DNA from: JAWUVP01 sp034112285
GTDB lineage: Bacteria; Pseudomonadota; Gammaproteobacteria; JABDGN01
Direction of reading: 5' to 3'
DNA: 30,871 nucleotides
Assembly: GCA_034112285.1 (NCBI GenBank)
Contig: JAWUVP010000015.1
Location: forward strand, 1 to 30,871
The notes under the pieces are model-generated. The model was given only the letters and a program-made list of their open reading frames with translations. It was not told the origin of the DNA and made no database searches. The position numbers and the translations under genes are program-made. How positions within the stretch are numbered: position 1 is the stretch's first letter; every line of letters starts with the position of its first letter. Shown here one piece after another: positions 15,048-23,776 of the stretch.

Positions 15048-18000
15048 ATGTTCACACATATTTTATTGCCAGAGAATTTCTCCGAAAAGCTTGCTTCTAA
15101 ACTGATTGAAGCTGTCGAACGGTGTAAGATCTTTAAAAAAAACACCCCCTTCGCCGATCTCTTCGCGATTAAGCTAAACGGTGGTGCCCGAAGTGTATTT
15201 CAAAGTGTCCGTCATCCAGAACATGGTCATGTACTGCTGTGGTTAAAGAATTTCCTCGCCTTTCAACACGGAGAGTATGTACAGTATCTTGATAGCATCA
15301 AACCAGCCCATGATACTGACTTTTCCGGGTATTGTGACCACCTTATTTTTCCTAACCTAGAACCTGCGGCTGCGGCAGCACCTGCTCCTCACCGACCGGC
15401 CAGTAAACAAAAAAAGAAAAATAAAAAAGGCCAGCAAGCTAAAAAAACAGTCGCCATGCCAGCTGCACACGATGATGAGACTGTCGAAGTACGTGTTGCT
15501 TATCGCAATGAAATTTTACAGCCAAGTGATGCACAAGTTGCCATTTTTGATACCCTTATTCAAGCTCAAGAAAACATTTGCATTACCGGTGGCGCTGGGG
15601 CTGGGAAAACCTTGCTGGCTGAAAAAGCCTTAATTGCATTAGCGCCTCAATCGAACCAATTAGTGTATCTTGCGCCAACCCATAATCTGGCACGGGAAAT
15701 GTTGGCATCGATGCACAGCGCTAGAATAGCAAATGTAAGCTGTTTATCGCTGTCCGATATTGCGGGGGCACTTGATGGAAAAAATACTTTCCATGAAATT
15801 TTTCCTGACGAGTCAATAGACGTCTATGAAAAAATCTGCCAGCTAGCCGCTCTAAAAGAAGCTGGCACTAACACGGGTGCCGTTCACGACAGTCTAAAAG
15901 AAAAAACAGATGTTTTAGATCGCTATAAAATAGAACTGAATCGCCGAAGCAGAGCTGATTTTAATATTTCAGGCACAGGTTTTCCCTTTGGTTTATTGCG
16001 AGCCGCAGACAGCCTAATTATTGATGAATTTCAACAGTTTTCTTTCCCATTGCTCTCAGCGTTTAACAAGCTCACTTGTCGTAAACTTTTATTTGGTGAT
16101 TACAATCAAGCGGTTAACATCACCGCGCAAATTTCATTACACTACATGCAATCCTTGGGACAACAATGTGTATTGCCCACCACGTTTCGTGTGCCAAGCT
16201 TTGTGGCAAAGTTTGCGAATGCTCTATTGCGTAACAAAAGCAAAAAGTTTAGTCAAAAAACAGCTCCACTGCTCATCACCACAGACCAAAAAGCGGGTAA
16301 CATTTATTGGTGTGAACAAAAAACACTAACGGGTAATAAAATCGCGGTATCAATCAATACCGCGGTGGTGTATTTGGATGCTGATGATTTTAGCTGGGCA
16401 AGCAGCACATTTAATGCAAGCAACCTATATAGCGCTAAAGATATTTTGGGGCTTGAATTCGACAATATCATTGTGATTTTAAGCCCACGAAATTTAAAAA
16501 CATTTCTAAGAGCTGACAGCACATCCAAAGCCGAGTCGTTACTATCACATAGTGCCGAGCTAAGCCTTTATTCAGCGCTGTATGTGGTGCTCACCAGAGC
16601 AAAGCAAAACCTTTTACTGATAACAAACCACAGGACAGATGCCAAGAATTTTTTTGAGCAACATGATATCCAACCAACGCCATTAACTACGTCCTCACAA
16701 GTTAAAGATCATTTTGATAGCAAAGATGTGACGATTAAAACCATTGTTCAATATATCAATAACGAAGTTAAAAATGGCAACCTTAAACGTGGCGAACAAT
16801 TGTTTCGTCAGCATTGGGCAAGACCTGGTGCTGATTTCGTCACCTTTTGTGTCGCACATAGCATTAATATTTCGCCGCTAGTTTCTCCTGAAGTCTATTC
16901 AAATGCGATAATGGGTAGGGCCAAAATGTTGCTTATGGGAAGACATTTTACAGCGCAAGAGACGCGTTTTTTTGCCGAGCATCAATCAACATTAGTCGCA
17001 TGCTCTGAACAGCGAGGTATACACGTACAACTTCTTAAAATGTTTACCGACACCTTCTGTTTTAGCGGATTAGTGAAACTGATTAATGCATCTCATCTCT
17101 CAGAACGCACACGTTTTAATGCCTGTAGATCTATGTATACCCGCTTTACGCAGATTCCATTTTCCAACACCAAATTATTTAATCAGGGTATCCGTGGCAT
17201 GATTGAAATCATCAATCATTCTGAAAACGCACTCATATTTCGCTGGCGTGGTTGTACAATGTTGAGCACAGCTCTCGATACCCCAGATTTATGGCTTACA
17301 ATACCATTACTTAATAGCGTCTTCCTTAGTTTGATAGAGTTAATCACGAATCCCGAATATGATGAAGAATATAGAGGTCATACTCTTCAAACGTTAATCT
17401 CCTGTATAATACGAACCATTCTTTCAGAAGCAATGTTAGGGAAGATACTCCAAAACTTAAACACTATGATGATGTCTAATCAATATACCAAAAAAATTCA
17501 ATATGATATTGGCCTTGCTTTGCACTTCGCTCTAAAGCATGTGAGTACATTACGAGACACCCGTTCATTCGACGGTATTATCCTCAGTTTGATGAAAATC
17601 ATAACGACGGCTGACCACCATGAAATAATTCGAACGCAGGCCATCCTTATTCTGCATGGATCTCTAGAGTTAGCATCTCGACGAGATAAGACACCCTTTA
17701 GGCTCTTCCTTACAGATTTGATAAAAATCATCCTCTGCAATGATTATACGGAAATGTTTCGAACGTACGCTTGTCAAACTTTAACTCTGATCGATGAGAA
17801 AATTACCCTCCTAAGTTTAGAGCAGTTTGATCTTTTACTAACTGGTCTGCTTAACATGATAAATGACAACTCGAGGCCGGAGGCTCAACTACTCGCTTGT
17901 AAGGAGTTAGTGGAGTTGACCCAAAGTAAATCAGTCAATAAAACATTGCTCAATAGGTTGTGCCTGGGCTTGATGGATATCATCAATAATTGTAACCATC

Positions 18001-18224
18001 CGGAAGAGATGAAAAGAGATGCTTGCAATGGAATCACTATCTGCCTGAAAGATGTCACCCTATCTGACACAAAACCATTTGCGGATTTATCCACGACCTT
18101 GGATAGGATGAAAAAAGATGATGGCATTACAAAACAGACTCGAGATGCTGTTAATACTTTGTCTTCTATGATTCAGCATAGGCTACCTAAACCACTCACT
18201 CAGGAGGCAGGTCCAGGACAATAG
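15048..18224 (+). CDS. SF1 helicase-like ATPase fused to C-terminal HEAT/ARM-like repeats
   Basis: The 1058-residue protein has UvrD/Pif1-like SF1 motifs in order: Walker A GGAGAGKT (181-188), Walker B IIDEFQQF (about 324-331), motif III LLFGDYNQ (348-354), PTTFR (377-381), LGLEFDNIIVI (about 467-477) and motif VI YVVLTRAKQNLLLIT (512-526). Before it lie about 100 residues with a loosely RelE-like stretch (FAIKLNGGARSVFQSV) and an Ala/Pro plus Lys-rich linker (KQKKKNKKGQQAKK, 120-133). From about residue 675 to 1045 there are roughly nine helical repeats at a 43-residue period, e.g. LIKIILCNDYTEMFRTYACQ and LMDIINNCNHPEEMKRDACN. Such a fusion could be a host-directed effector, a defence protein or an RNA helicase; substrate unknown. 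The helicase call is strong, the role is not. Confidence 0.85.
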   Translation: MFTHILLPENFSEKLASKLIEAVERCKIFKKNTPFADLFAIKLNGGARSVFQSVRHPEHGHVLLWLKNFLAFQHGEYVQYLDSIKPAHDTDFSGYCDHLIFPNLEPAAAAAPAPHRPASKQKKKNKKGQQAKKTVAMPAAHDDETVEVRVAYRNEILQPSDAQVAIFDTLIQAQENICITGGAGAGKTLLAEKALIALAPQSNQLVYLAPTHNLAREMLASMHSARIANVSCLSLSDIAGALDGKNTFHEIFPDESIDVYEKICQLAALKEAGTNTGAVHDSLKEKTDVLDRYKIELNRRSRADFNISGTGFPFGLLRAADSLIIDEFQQFSFPLLSAFNKLTCRKLLFGDYNQAVNITAQISLHYMQSLGQQCVLPTTFRVPSFVAKFANALLRNKSKKFSQKTAPLLITTDQKAGNIYWCEQKTLTGNKIAVSINTAVVYLDADDFSWASSTFNASNLYSAKDILGLEFDNIIVILSPRNLKTFLRADSTSKAESLLSHSAELSLYSALYVVLTRAKQNLLLITNHRTDAKNFFEQHDIQPTPLTTSSQVKDHFDSKDVTIKTIVQYINNEVKNGNLKRGEQLFRQHWARPGADFVTFCVAHSINISPLVSPEVYSNAIMGRAKMLLMGRHFTAQETRFFAEHQSTLVACSEQRGIHVQLLKMFTDTFCFSGLVKLINASHLSERTRFNACRSMYTRFTQIPFSNTKLFNQGIRGMIEIINHSENALIFRWRGCTMLSTALDTPDLWLTIPLLNSVFLSLIELITNPEYDEEYRGHTLQTLISCIIRTILSEAMLGKILQNLNTMMMSNQYTKKIQYDIGLALHFALKHVSTLRDTRSFDGIILSLMKIITTADHHEIIRTQAILILHGSLELASRRDKTPFRLFLTDLIKIILCNDYTEMFRTYACQTLTLIDEKITLLSLEQFDLLLTGLLNMINDNSRPEAQLLACKELVELTQSKSVNKTLLNRLCLGLMDIINNCNHPEEMKRDACNGITICLKDVTLSDTKPFADLSTTLDRMKKDDGITKQTRDAVNTLSSMIQHRLPKPLTQEAGPGQ

Positions 18225-18392
18225 ACATCTGAGCCTAAAACTCATGCTGGCAAAATACATATACTAATATCACAAATCAAGGTATGATGATTTGGATTTG
18301 TAACGTCATTTTTAGTCTTATTTATTGTGCTTTACAATAGTCACCCGCTAAATTTGATTAAATGTTTTTTATTATCACGAGGAGCAAACAGC

Positions 18393-18512
18393 ATGAGTAA
18401 AGAGAAAAAAACCATGAAGAATGTAAAAAAGCAGGCCTTACTAACCCCAAAAGAAAAAAAAGCCGCTAAACGTGCTAAAAAAGAAGGCGCTTCAGGCATA
18501 GTGACTAATTAA
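18393..18512 (+). CDS. Small Lys-rich basic protein (39 residues)
   Basis: The protein is extremely basic: MSKEKKTMKNVKKQALLTPK, then EKKAAKRAKKEGASGIVTN. The ATG at 18393 is preceded by GAGGAG with 8 bases between, one of the best ribosome-binding sites in the window; the open frame extends further upstream but without support. It looks like a nucleic-acid- or ribosome-binding small protein by composition, but I recognise no named family. It stands alone between the helicase gene (168-bp gap) and convergent pgpA. The 18513-18700 gap after it shows no gene or clear terminator. Confidence 0.7.
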   Translation: MSKEKKTMKNVKKQALLTPKEKKAAKRAKKEGASGIVTN

Positions 18513-18700
18513 TAATTCAGCCTGTGATGCCGTTAACTTACTTAAAAATTAATGAGCGATGTAAAATAATGGAACAGTAAAAGGACATTAGATTCCGGCA
18601 AAATTCAAGCCAACATCTCAAGAAATCACGATGCTAGTTATTCGTTTTCAGCCTGAGTTTTGAGGGAACCTAAAAAATATCCACGCCACCTACTCTCCCC

Positions 18701-19189
18701 TTACATCGCCAAAATAATCACATGCAACACTATGCCCGCATACACCGCGGCCATTAAATCATCGACTACCATACCAACGCCGCCGCCCACATGAGTGTTG
18801 ATCCAGCCAATAGGCGCTGGCTTCCAAATGTCGAATAAGCGAAACAGTAAAAAGCCAAGCAACATCCACATCCACGTGGCAGGCACAGCCCACATGGTGA
18901 GCAGGTAGCCGACGATTTCATCCCAAACAATACTGGGGTGGTCATGCACGCCAATGGCTTTATCTGCCACATCGCACAGCCAAAAGCCTACAAAAATCAT
19001 AATGGCGAGTAGCAACGTGTAAACTGGCATTGGAGTTAATTGCATAAGCCAATAAATAGGAATAGCCACTAACGTGCCTGCCATGCCGGGTGCATAAGGT
19101 GAGGCACCACTGCCAAAACCTACGGCAAGCAAATGAAGTGGGTTTTGTAGGCGAATACCGCCGGGGAGGTGATTGCGTTTAGGTGACAT
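18701..19189 (-). CDS. pgpA: Phosphatidylglycerophosphatase A PgpA
   Basis: The 162-residue membrane enzyme dephosphorylates phosphatidylglycerophosphate to phosphatidylglycerol. Family signatures are present: FGSGASPYAPGMAGTLVAIP near the N-terminus, IVWDEIVGYLLTMW in the middle, RLFDIWKPAPIGWI and VVDDLMAAVYAG near the end. AAGGA lies 6 bases before the ATG. In most gammaproteobacteria pgpA directly follows thiL; here an accessory gene, a mobile element and a glutaredoxin gene lie between them. Confidence 0.96.
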   Translation of the reverse strand: MSPKRNHLPGGIRLQNPLHLLAVGFGSGASPYAPGMAGTLVAIPIYWLMQLTPMPVYTLLLAIMIFVGFWLCDVADKAIGVHDHPSIVWDEIVGYLLTMWAVPATWMWMLLGFLLFRLFDIWKPAPIGWINTHVGGGVGMVVDDLMAAVYAGIVLHVIILAM

Positions 19190-19227
19190 AGACTATCCTT
19201 ATTGCCGTTAATTCTAACACTCTCATG

Positions 19228-21150
19228 CTAACTTTTCTGAAATTTCAGAAAGGCAGGCAAAGAAAACAGATTATGCACTTGCAACTGCTCACTATTCAAG
19301 CCATTTGCTTGATATTTTTGGTGAGATTTTTTTGTCATGAGTACAAATGCCACCATATTTTTTGTCCAGCAGCCATTTTCATCTCCTTTTTGGGCGGTCA
19401 TGAATTTTTCATAAGCGGGTAAATCACTAAAATGTTGCTTGTTAAGCTTAATCCACACGGGCACGATATTGTCGGACTCCACTCCTGAATCCACGAACTC
19501 ACGCCACTCTTGCAGCAAGCGCTTACGTTCATCATCGGAGCAATGTGTACGAATAATATAAGCGTTCCTACCTATTTGCTCAGCTGTTATACAGTCAATT
19601 ATTATGTTTCTGCTTGGCAAGTTCACTTTATCGATATACCTTTTAAACAAGAGTATTTTTGTTATACCATCATCTCCGCACCTTGATAATTTTTCTACTA
19701 ATTGCTTTAGACCAATATTAAACTCAAATCGGATATCAAGCCCTAGGTTCTCTACTTTCCCCCTGCCATCCTTATGCCTCAGGCAGATTTGAAATAGCTG
19801 ACAAAAGTCAAACGTTTTCCCCACATGTTCTAGCATGCCAAGCCTGTTAGCTAATTCAATGAAATAACATATTACCAAAATGATTTCATCTTGGTAACAG
19901 CTTTGAACAAAGCCCTGATCTTGATAACGAAGCAATCTCCATAAATTTAATTTTAAATCTTCGTAGACAGTTAAAAAGAAAAAATCCACCAGGTAAAACT
20001 GATAAGCAGATAGATCGTACCCGGTGTGAACCTTTAAATAGCGTAATAATTCATTGTAGAGCTCTAGTAATGACATGCTTATGAGTGGAATTTGCGTTTG
20101 GCAGTTATCCATTATCAAAACATGATCTACGTCATGATGCATTAAACAAGCAGTAAGCCCTTTAAGTGGTAGGTTAGCGTGTACTGACATTCCTCGATGC
20201 TTAATAACTTCTTTCGTCGGAAAATGTGCATAGGGTAAATCTATTGGACGTTCAGCATGTTTTAGAATGCACTTTTCTAATTCTTTTGCCGAACATAACG
20301 GAGCACCAATAAAGCGAGCCGTTTTGAAAAAATAAACCCTTGTGCAGTCGGTTGTTTTTATAGAGTCCTTAAGAGCTTGACCCGATTTTAAAATCTGAAG
20401 ATCGCCGTTAATCATTAGCTCGTTAGGATAAAAGTAATCAGATTCAGGCTTGCCGTTACGGGTAAGGCTTAATGATTCAATGGATGAAACTGAATAAATA
20501 TTGCAGCCACCTATAGCTTTTATATCCCTAATGACATGCGTATGTGGATCAATCTGTAAAATAGAATAATCAATTAAATAAGCATACAGCTCTGAAAAAC
20601 AGAAAAACTCATCTTCACTGATTTTCCCCATTAGAAATAAATTCATTGCTTCGTATATAAATTGCGGGTAGTCCGTTAACAGTTTATTGTATAATCCCTT
20701 AGCCCAATCTTTACTATCGGCCTCCTTTGCCTGTGTAAACAGCTGATAAAATTCATCCGTTTCACGAGTGATTTGTTTACGCGGAATAAACTTTGAGCCA
20801 TTTAAAAATTTATGCACCCAGGTGCTCATATCTGGCTGCGAAAATACACATTGCTTAAGGTGGAGCTTCTCATATTTTTGGGCAAAGCTAACGGTTAACG
20901 GTACATAAGGCATTTGCTCATAGACAACCCGTTCATGTAACATTTCGAGTTTAATTAAGCTTAAAGGTTTATTAGGATCGGGGTGAAAGAGTTCGTCTAA
21001 AGCGTTTCCCTGCAGTGCAGCATTAATAGTTGCCTCTGCTTCACTCAACCTTCCCTGTTTATAAAGATTTTGCGCAGCGGCAAACTCTTTTGAATAGGGC
21101 TGAGCCCCCGATATATCTTTACCAGCAGCTTTAGAAAATGATGCCCCCAT
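19228..21150 (-). CDS. Orphan 640-residue protein with eukaryote-like N-myristoylation start
   Basis: No known family is recognised overall. The N-terminus MGASFSKAAGKDISGAQ fits the eukaryotic N-myristoylation signal (Gly2, Ser6, Lys7) and closely resembles vertebrate MARCKS (MGAQFSKTAAK). About residues 18-50 (FAAAQNLYKQGRLSEAEATI) look like one TPR hairpin. The rest is mainly helical with many aromatic residues and no membrane segment, signal peptide or catalytic motif that I can name. The ATG is secure because the myristoylation-like motif starts there, though the Shine-Dalgarno is weak. It is AT-rich relative to neighbours and splits thiL/grx from pgpA, suggesting insertion. An element copy lies 193 bp upstream. 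Secreted host-membrane effector is an inference. Confidence 0.75.
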   Translation of the reverse strand: MGASFSKAAGKDISGAQPYSKEFAAAQNLYKQGRLSEAEATINAALQGNALDELFHPDPNKPLSLIKLEMLHERVVYEQMPYVPLTVSFAQKYEKLHLKQCVFSQPDMSTWVHKFLNGSKFIPRKQITRETDEFYQLFTQAKEADSKDWAKGLYNKLLTDYPQFIYEAMNLFLMGKISEDEFFCFSELYAYLIDYSILQIDPHTHVIRDIKAIGGCNIYSVSSIESLSLTRNGKPESDYFYPNELMINGDLQILKSGQALKDSIKTTDCTRVYFFKTARFIGAPLCSAKELEKCILKHAERPIDLPYAHFPTKEVIKHRGMSVHANLPLKGLTACLMHHDVDHVLIMDNCQTQIPLISMSLLELYNELLRYLKVHTGYDLSAYQFYLVDFFFLTVYEDLKLNLWRLLRYQDQGFVQSCYQDEIILVICYFIELANRLGMLEHVGKTFDFCQLFQICLRHKDGRGKVENLGLDIRFEFNIGLKQLVEKLSRCGDDGITKILLFKRYIDKVNLPSRNIIIDCITAEQIGRNAYIIRTHCSDDERKRLLQEWREFVDSGVESDNIVPVWIKLNKQHFSDLPAYEKFMTAQKGDENGCWTKNMVAFVLMTKKSHQKYQANGLNSEQLQVHNLFSLPAFLKFQKS

Positions 21151-21332
21151 GATTTTTGTTTACCTATAGGTGTTTTGCTTATTTGTAAGTAAATCTGATT
21201 TTAATATTAAAGAATGTCACTAAATTTAAATATAAAGTGATATTGCGAGGAATCTAAATTTGCTAACATTATGTTTATGACGCTATTATAAGCTTCAGAA
21301 GCTTAAGTTAATATTAAGCGGGGAAGTTTATA

Positions 21333-21531
21333 AGCCAGAAATGAGGGCGTGCGCACTTAAAAAATGTACAAAATACAACTATAAAAGTTTTAAATCATGA
21401 CTGTTCCTCGCAACGAAATACTTTTTTTCAAACGAGCAAATTTAGTAGCAATAGACATTCTCTTACAAACTAGGCCAACGATATCTTACAACATGACGGG
21501 AGCTATAGTGCGTATGCCCTGGACAGAAATG
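21333..21531 (+). mobile_element. Inverted-repeat miniature element, copy 2, with near-perfect target duplication
   Basis: Element about 21344-21520 (177 bp): left end agggcgtgcgcact, right end agtgcgtatgccct, nearly exact inverted repeats. Flanks agccagaaatg (21333-21343) and ggacagaaatg (21521-21531) match at 9 of 11 positions, as an ageing target duplication would. The interior aligns along its whole length with copy 1. It occupies most of the 21151-21566 gap, in which no gene is seen. Confidence 0.75.
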
Positions 21532-21566
21532 CCGGAATTTCATTCGCTACGAGTATAGAATAGCTT

Positions 21567-21815
21567 TTATTTTCGCCCCTCAATTAGAAAATTGCGCAAA
21601 TCATCATAACCGCCAATGCGCTTCCCATCAATGAAGACTTGTGGCGTTGTGGCAACATCATGTTGCTTTTTAAATGCATCAGTCTCTTCCCGGGTGGTGA
21701 GTAGATGTTCTTCGATTTCATAGCCATTGCTTTCCAACAAATTCTTGGCCAGGGGGCCATAAGGGCAAATCCTGCCATCAATTACCATACGATATAAAAT
21801 AGCTTTTTGGGTCAT
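21567..21815 (-). CDS. Glutaredoxin-like protein with CPYG active site
   Basis: The 82-residue thioredoxin-fold protein has CPYGPLAKNLLE in place of the dithiol CPYC, then the cis-Pro segment TTPQVFIDGKRIGGYDDL characteristic of glutaredoxins. The second active-site Cys is Gly, so it should work by a monothiol mechanism (deglutathionylation or Fe-S handling) rather than by dithiol disulfide reduction. The REETDAFKKQHDV helix also fits the family. It starts with GGAG 5 bases before the ATG and lies 30 bp after thiL, so it may be co-transcribed. Confidence 0.88.
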   Translation of the reverse strand: MTQKAILYRMVIDGRICPYGPLAKNLLESNGYEIEEHLLTTREETDAFKKQHDVATTPQVFIDGKRIGGYDDLRNFLIEGRK

Positions 21816-21845
21816 GTTATCTCCATTTGTTCAACACCGTGTTAT

Positions 21846-22853
21846 TTACGAAAAATGCCCATACCCCGATTGCTTTAATTGCGCGGCGTTTTCAGGTGCA
21901 TTAAGCAAGGTTATGCCTGGCATGCGGGTTAAGTAGCCAATTTCGGTTAAGGGTAAATCGAGTTGTTCACGCCAAGTGGCCAAGTGGTGTACCTGCTCTT
22001 TTGGCAAAGTGAAACACAGTTCGTAATCGTCGCCGCCAGTAAAAGCGTATTGGCACATGGCTTCGCTTGAGAGTGCTTGGTGCAAGATAGGGTTAATGGG
22101 CAAAGTTTGCATATAAATTACCGCGCCACAGTGGCTGGCATTGAGCAAGCGGCTTAAGTCCATGCTTAAGCCATCGGATAAATCCATGGCGCTAGTGGCA
22201 ACGCCGAGCAATAATTTCCCCAGTGCCACGCGAGGTGTCGGCTGTTTTAGGGCGGGTAATAATTTCGCCAACAGAGGATGCTCTGGCTGGGTTTGTAATA
22301 AATCTAACGCATAGGCCGCGCTGCCCACTTCACCGCTGACCACAATAACATCACCGGCTTGCGCAGTGCTACGCAGTAAGGCTTGGCCTGCCGGCACGCT
22401 GCCGTGTAATTGGATAGTCATACTTAAACTGCCGCGATTTAAATCGCCGCCTACTAAGGCAACATTGTGTGGGTTTAACAAACTAAATAAACCTTCGCTA
22501 AATTGCTCTAACCAATGAAGATTAATTTCCGGTAAGCTCAAAGATAAAGTCGCCCAAAGCGGCGTGGCGCCCATTGCGGCCATGTCACTTAAGTTAACGG
22601 CGGCAGCTTTATAGCCAATAGAAAAGGCATCGGTGGTGTTGAGGTTTATGCTGGGCTCAATGCATTGGTGCAAAGCCGCGTTGGCTGGGTAAGGAAAATG
22701 CACGCCAGCGTTGAGCGTGTCCATGCTGATCACTAATTGCTGATTGGCCGGTAAGGCGAGTACCGCACCGTCGTCGCCAATGCCGGTGATTACACCCGTA
22801 TTGGCTTGATTTTTATTAAGAAAAAACTCGCTAATAATGCTCGCTTCATGCAT
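21846..22853 (-). CDS. thiL: Thiamine-monophosphate kinase ThiL
   Basis: It phosphorylates thiamine monophosphate to thiamine pyrophosphate. The 335 residues include the ATP/Mg motifs GIGDDGAVLALP, ISMDTLNAGVHFPY, VNLSDMAAMGATP, ALVGGDLNRG, SAMDLSDGLSMDLSRLL and FTGGDDYELCF. Between the HF and YKA positions there are 27 residues where E. coli ThiL has 10, giving an insertion of about 17 residues (ALHQCIEPSINLNTTDAF). The start overlaps the nusB end by 8 bp. The pair is normally followed by pgpA, which here is displaced. Confidence 0.96.
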   Translation of the reverse strand: MHEASIISEFFLNKNQANTGVITGIGDDGAVLALPANQQLVISMDTLNAGVHFPYPANAALHQCIEPSINLNTTDAFSIGYKAAAVNLSDMAAMGATPLWATLSLSLPEINLHWLEQFSEGLFSLLNPHNVALVGGDLNRGSLSMTIQLHGSVPAGQALLRSTAQAGDVIVVSGEVGSAAYALDLLQTQPEHPLLAKLLPALKQPTPRVALGKLLLGVATSAMDLSDGLSMDLSRLLNASHCGAVIYMQTLPINPILHQALSSEAMCQYAFTGGDDYELCFTLPKEQVHHLATWREQLDLPLTEIGYLTRMPGITLLNAPENAAQLKQSGYGHFS

Positions 22854-23298
22854 CGGTCTTATTCGCGTTTGCTTCGAGGCTACGAACTTGCTTGGCGACT
22901 TTATCTAATACGCCATTCATATATTTAAAAGATTCTTCGGGGCCAAAATCTTTTGCCAATTCTACCGCTTCATTAACCGCGACTTTATAAGGCAAATCGG
23001 GGCAGTGAATAAGCTCATAAGCGCCAAGACGCAAAATGGCTAATTCTATCGGCCCAATGTCTTTGATGGGGCGGTCTAAAAATGGCGTGAAACTTTCATC
23101 AAGCTCGCTAACATGGGCGGGCACACCGCGCATTAGCAAGCGAAAATAATCTGTGTCCGTTTTTTTAGGATTCATATCCTTTAAAAAAGTTAACACAATT
23201 TCGCCGACATCATTGCCGGTTAGCTGCCATTGATACACGCCTTGCAAGGCAAATTTACGGGCTTTATGACGTTTTTTTGGGCTGACTCTAATACTCAT
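22846..23298 (-). CDS. nusB: Transcription antitermination factor NusB
   Basis: The 150-residue helical protein shows RHKARKFALQGVYQWQLTG, DIGPIELAILRLGAYEL and YKVAVNEAVELAKDFGPEES, with a C-terminal YMNGVLDKVAKQVR. With NusE it binds boxA of rRNA leaders and supports antitermination and ribosome assembly. It overlaps thiL by 8 bp and nrdR by one base. In most gammaproteobacteria ribH precedes it; no riboflavin gene is here. Confidence 0.97.
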   Translation of the reverse strand: MSIRVSPKKRHKARKFALQGVYQWQLTGNDVGEIVLTFLKDMNPKKTDTDYFRLLMRGVPAHVSELDESFTPFLDRPIKDIGPIELAILRLGAYELIHCPDLPYKVAVNEAVELAKDFGPEESFKYMNGVLDKVAKQVRSLEANANKTDA

Positions 23299-23753
23299 TA
23301 TTTTCTCGTTAATAGCCTATCAATTTCTAAGCGGAATTCGTCCACATCTTGGAAGTCACGGTACACTGAGGCAAAACGTACATAAGCAACTTTATCTAAT
23401 TCTCGTAATTCATCCATAATCAAATTGCCAACAGTTAAAGCAGGCACTTCGCGTTCACCGCAAGCACGTAAACTCCCTTTAACATGGGCAATAATGGCTT
23501 CAATTTTTTCTGACTCTACTGGGCGCTTTTCTAATGCTAGGCGCAAACCGTGGCGCACCTTATCTTCTTGAAACTCGCTGCGTCGGCCATCACGTTTCAC
23601 AATCATGGGCAATGCAAGCTCGGCAGCTTCGTATGTAGTAAAACGCTCACTGCAATGCAAACACTGGCGCCGACGGCGCACTTGATTACTCTCTTCTACC
23701 AAGCGTGAGTCAATCACCTTGGTATCGTTTTCATGACAAAATGGGCACTGCAT
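23298..23753 (-). CDS. nrdR: Transcriptional repressor NrdR
   Basis: The 151-residue protein begins with a zinc ribbon (MQCPFCHENDTKVIDSR, then RRRQCLHCSERFTTYE; CxxC twice) and continues into an ATP-cone (VKRDGRRSEFQEDKVRHGL). It represses ribonucleotide reductase genes by sensing ATP/dATP. AAGGA sits 6 bases before the ATG. It follows glyA by 23 bp and shares a base with nusB, so glyA-nrdR-nusB-thiL-grx look like one operon. Confidence 0.97.
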   Translation of the reverse strand: MQCPFCHENDTKVIDSRLVEESNQVRRRRQCLHCSERFTTYEAAELALPMIVKRDGRRSEFQEDKVRHGLRLALEKRPVESEKIEAIIAHVKGSLRACGEREVPALTVGNLIMDELRELDKVAYVRFASVYRDFQDVDEFRLEIDRLLTRK

Positions 23754-23776
23754 GGTTAATCCTTGTTTACATCAGC

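Noticed and set aside
19231..19248. 18-bp perfect palindrome (tttctgaaatttcagaaa) at the end of the 640-residue gene
   Set aside because: It has no loop or T run and is explained by the coding sequence LKFQKS, so I do not call it a terminator.
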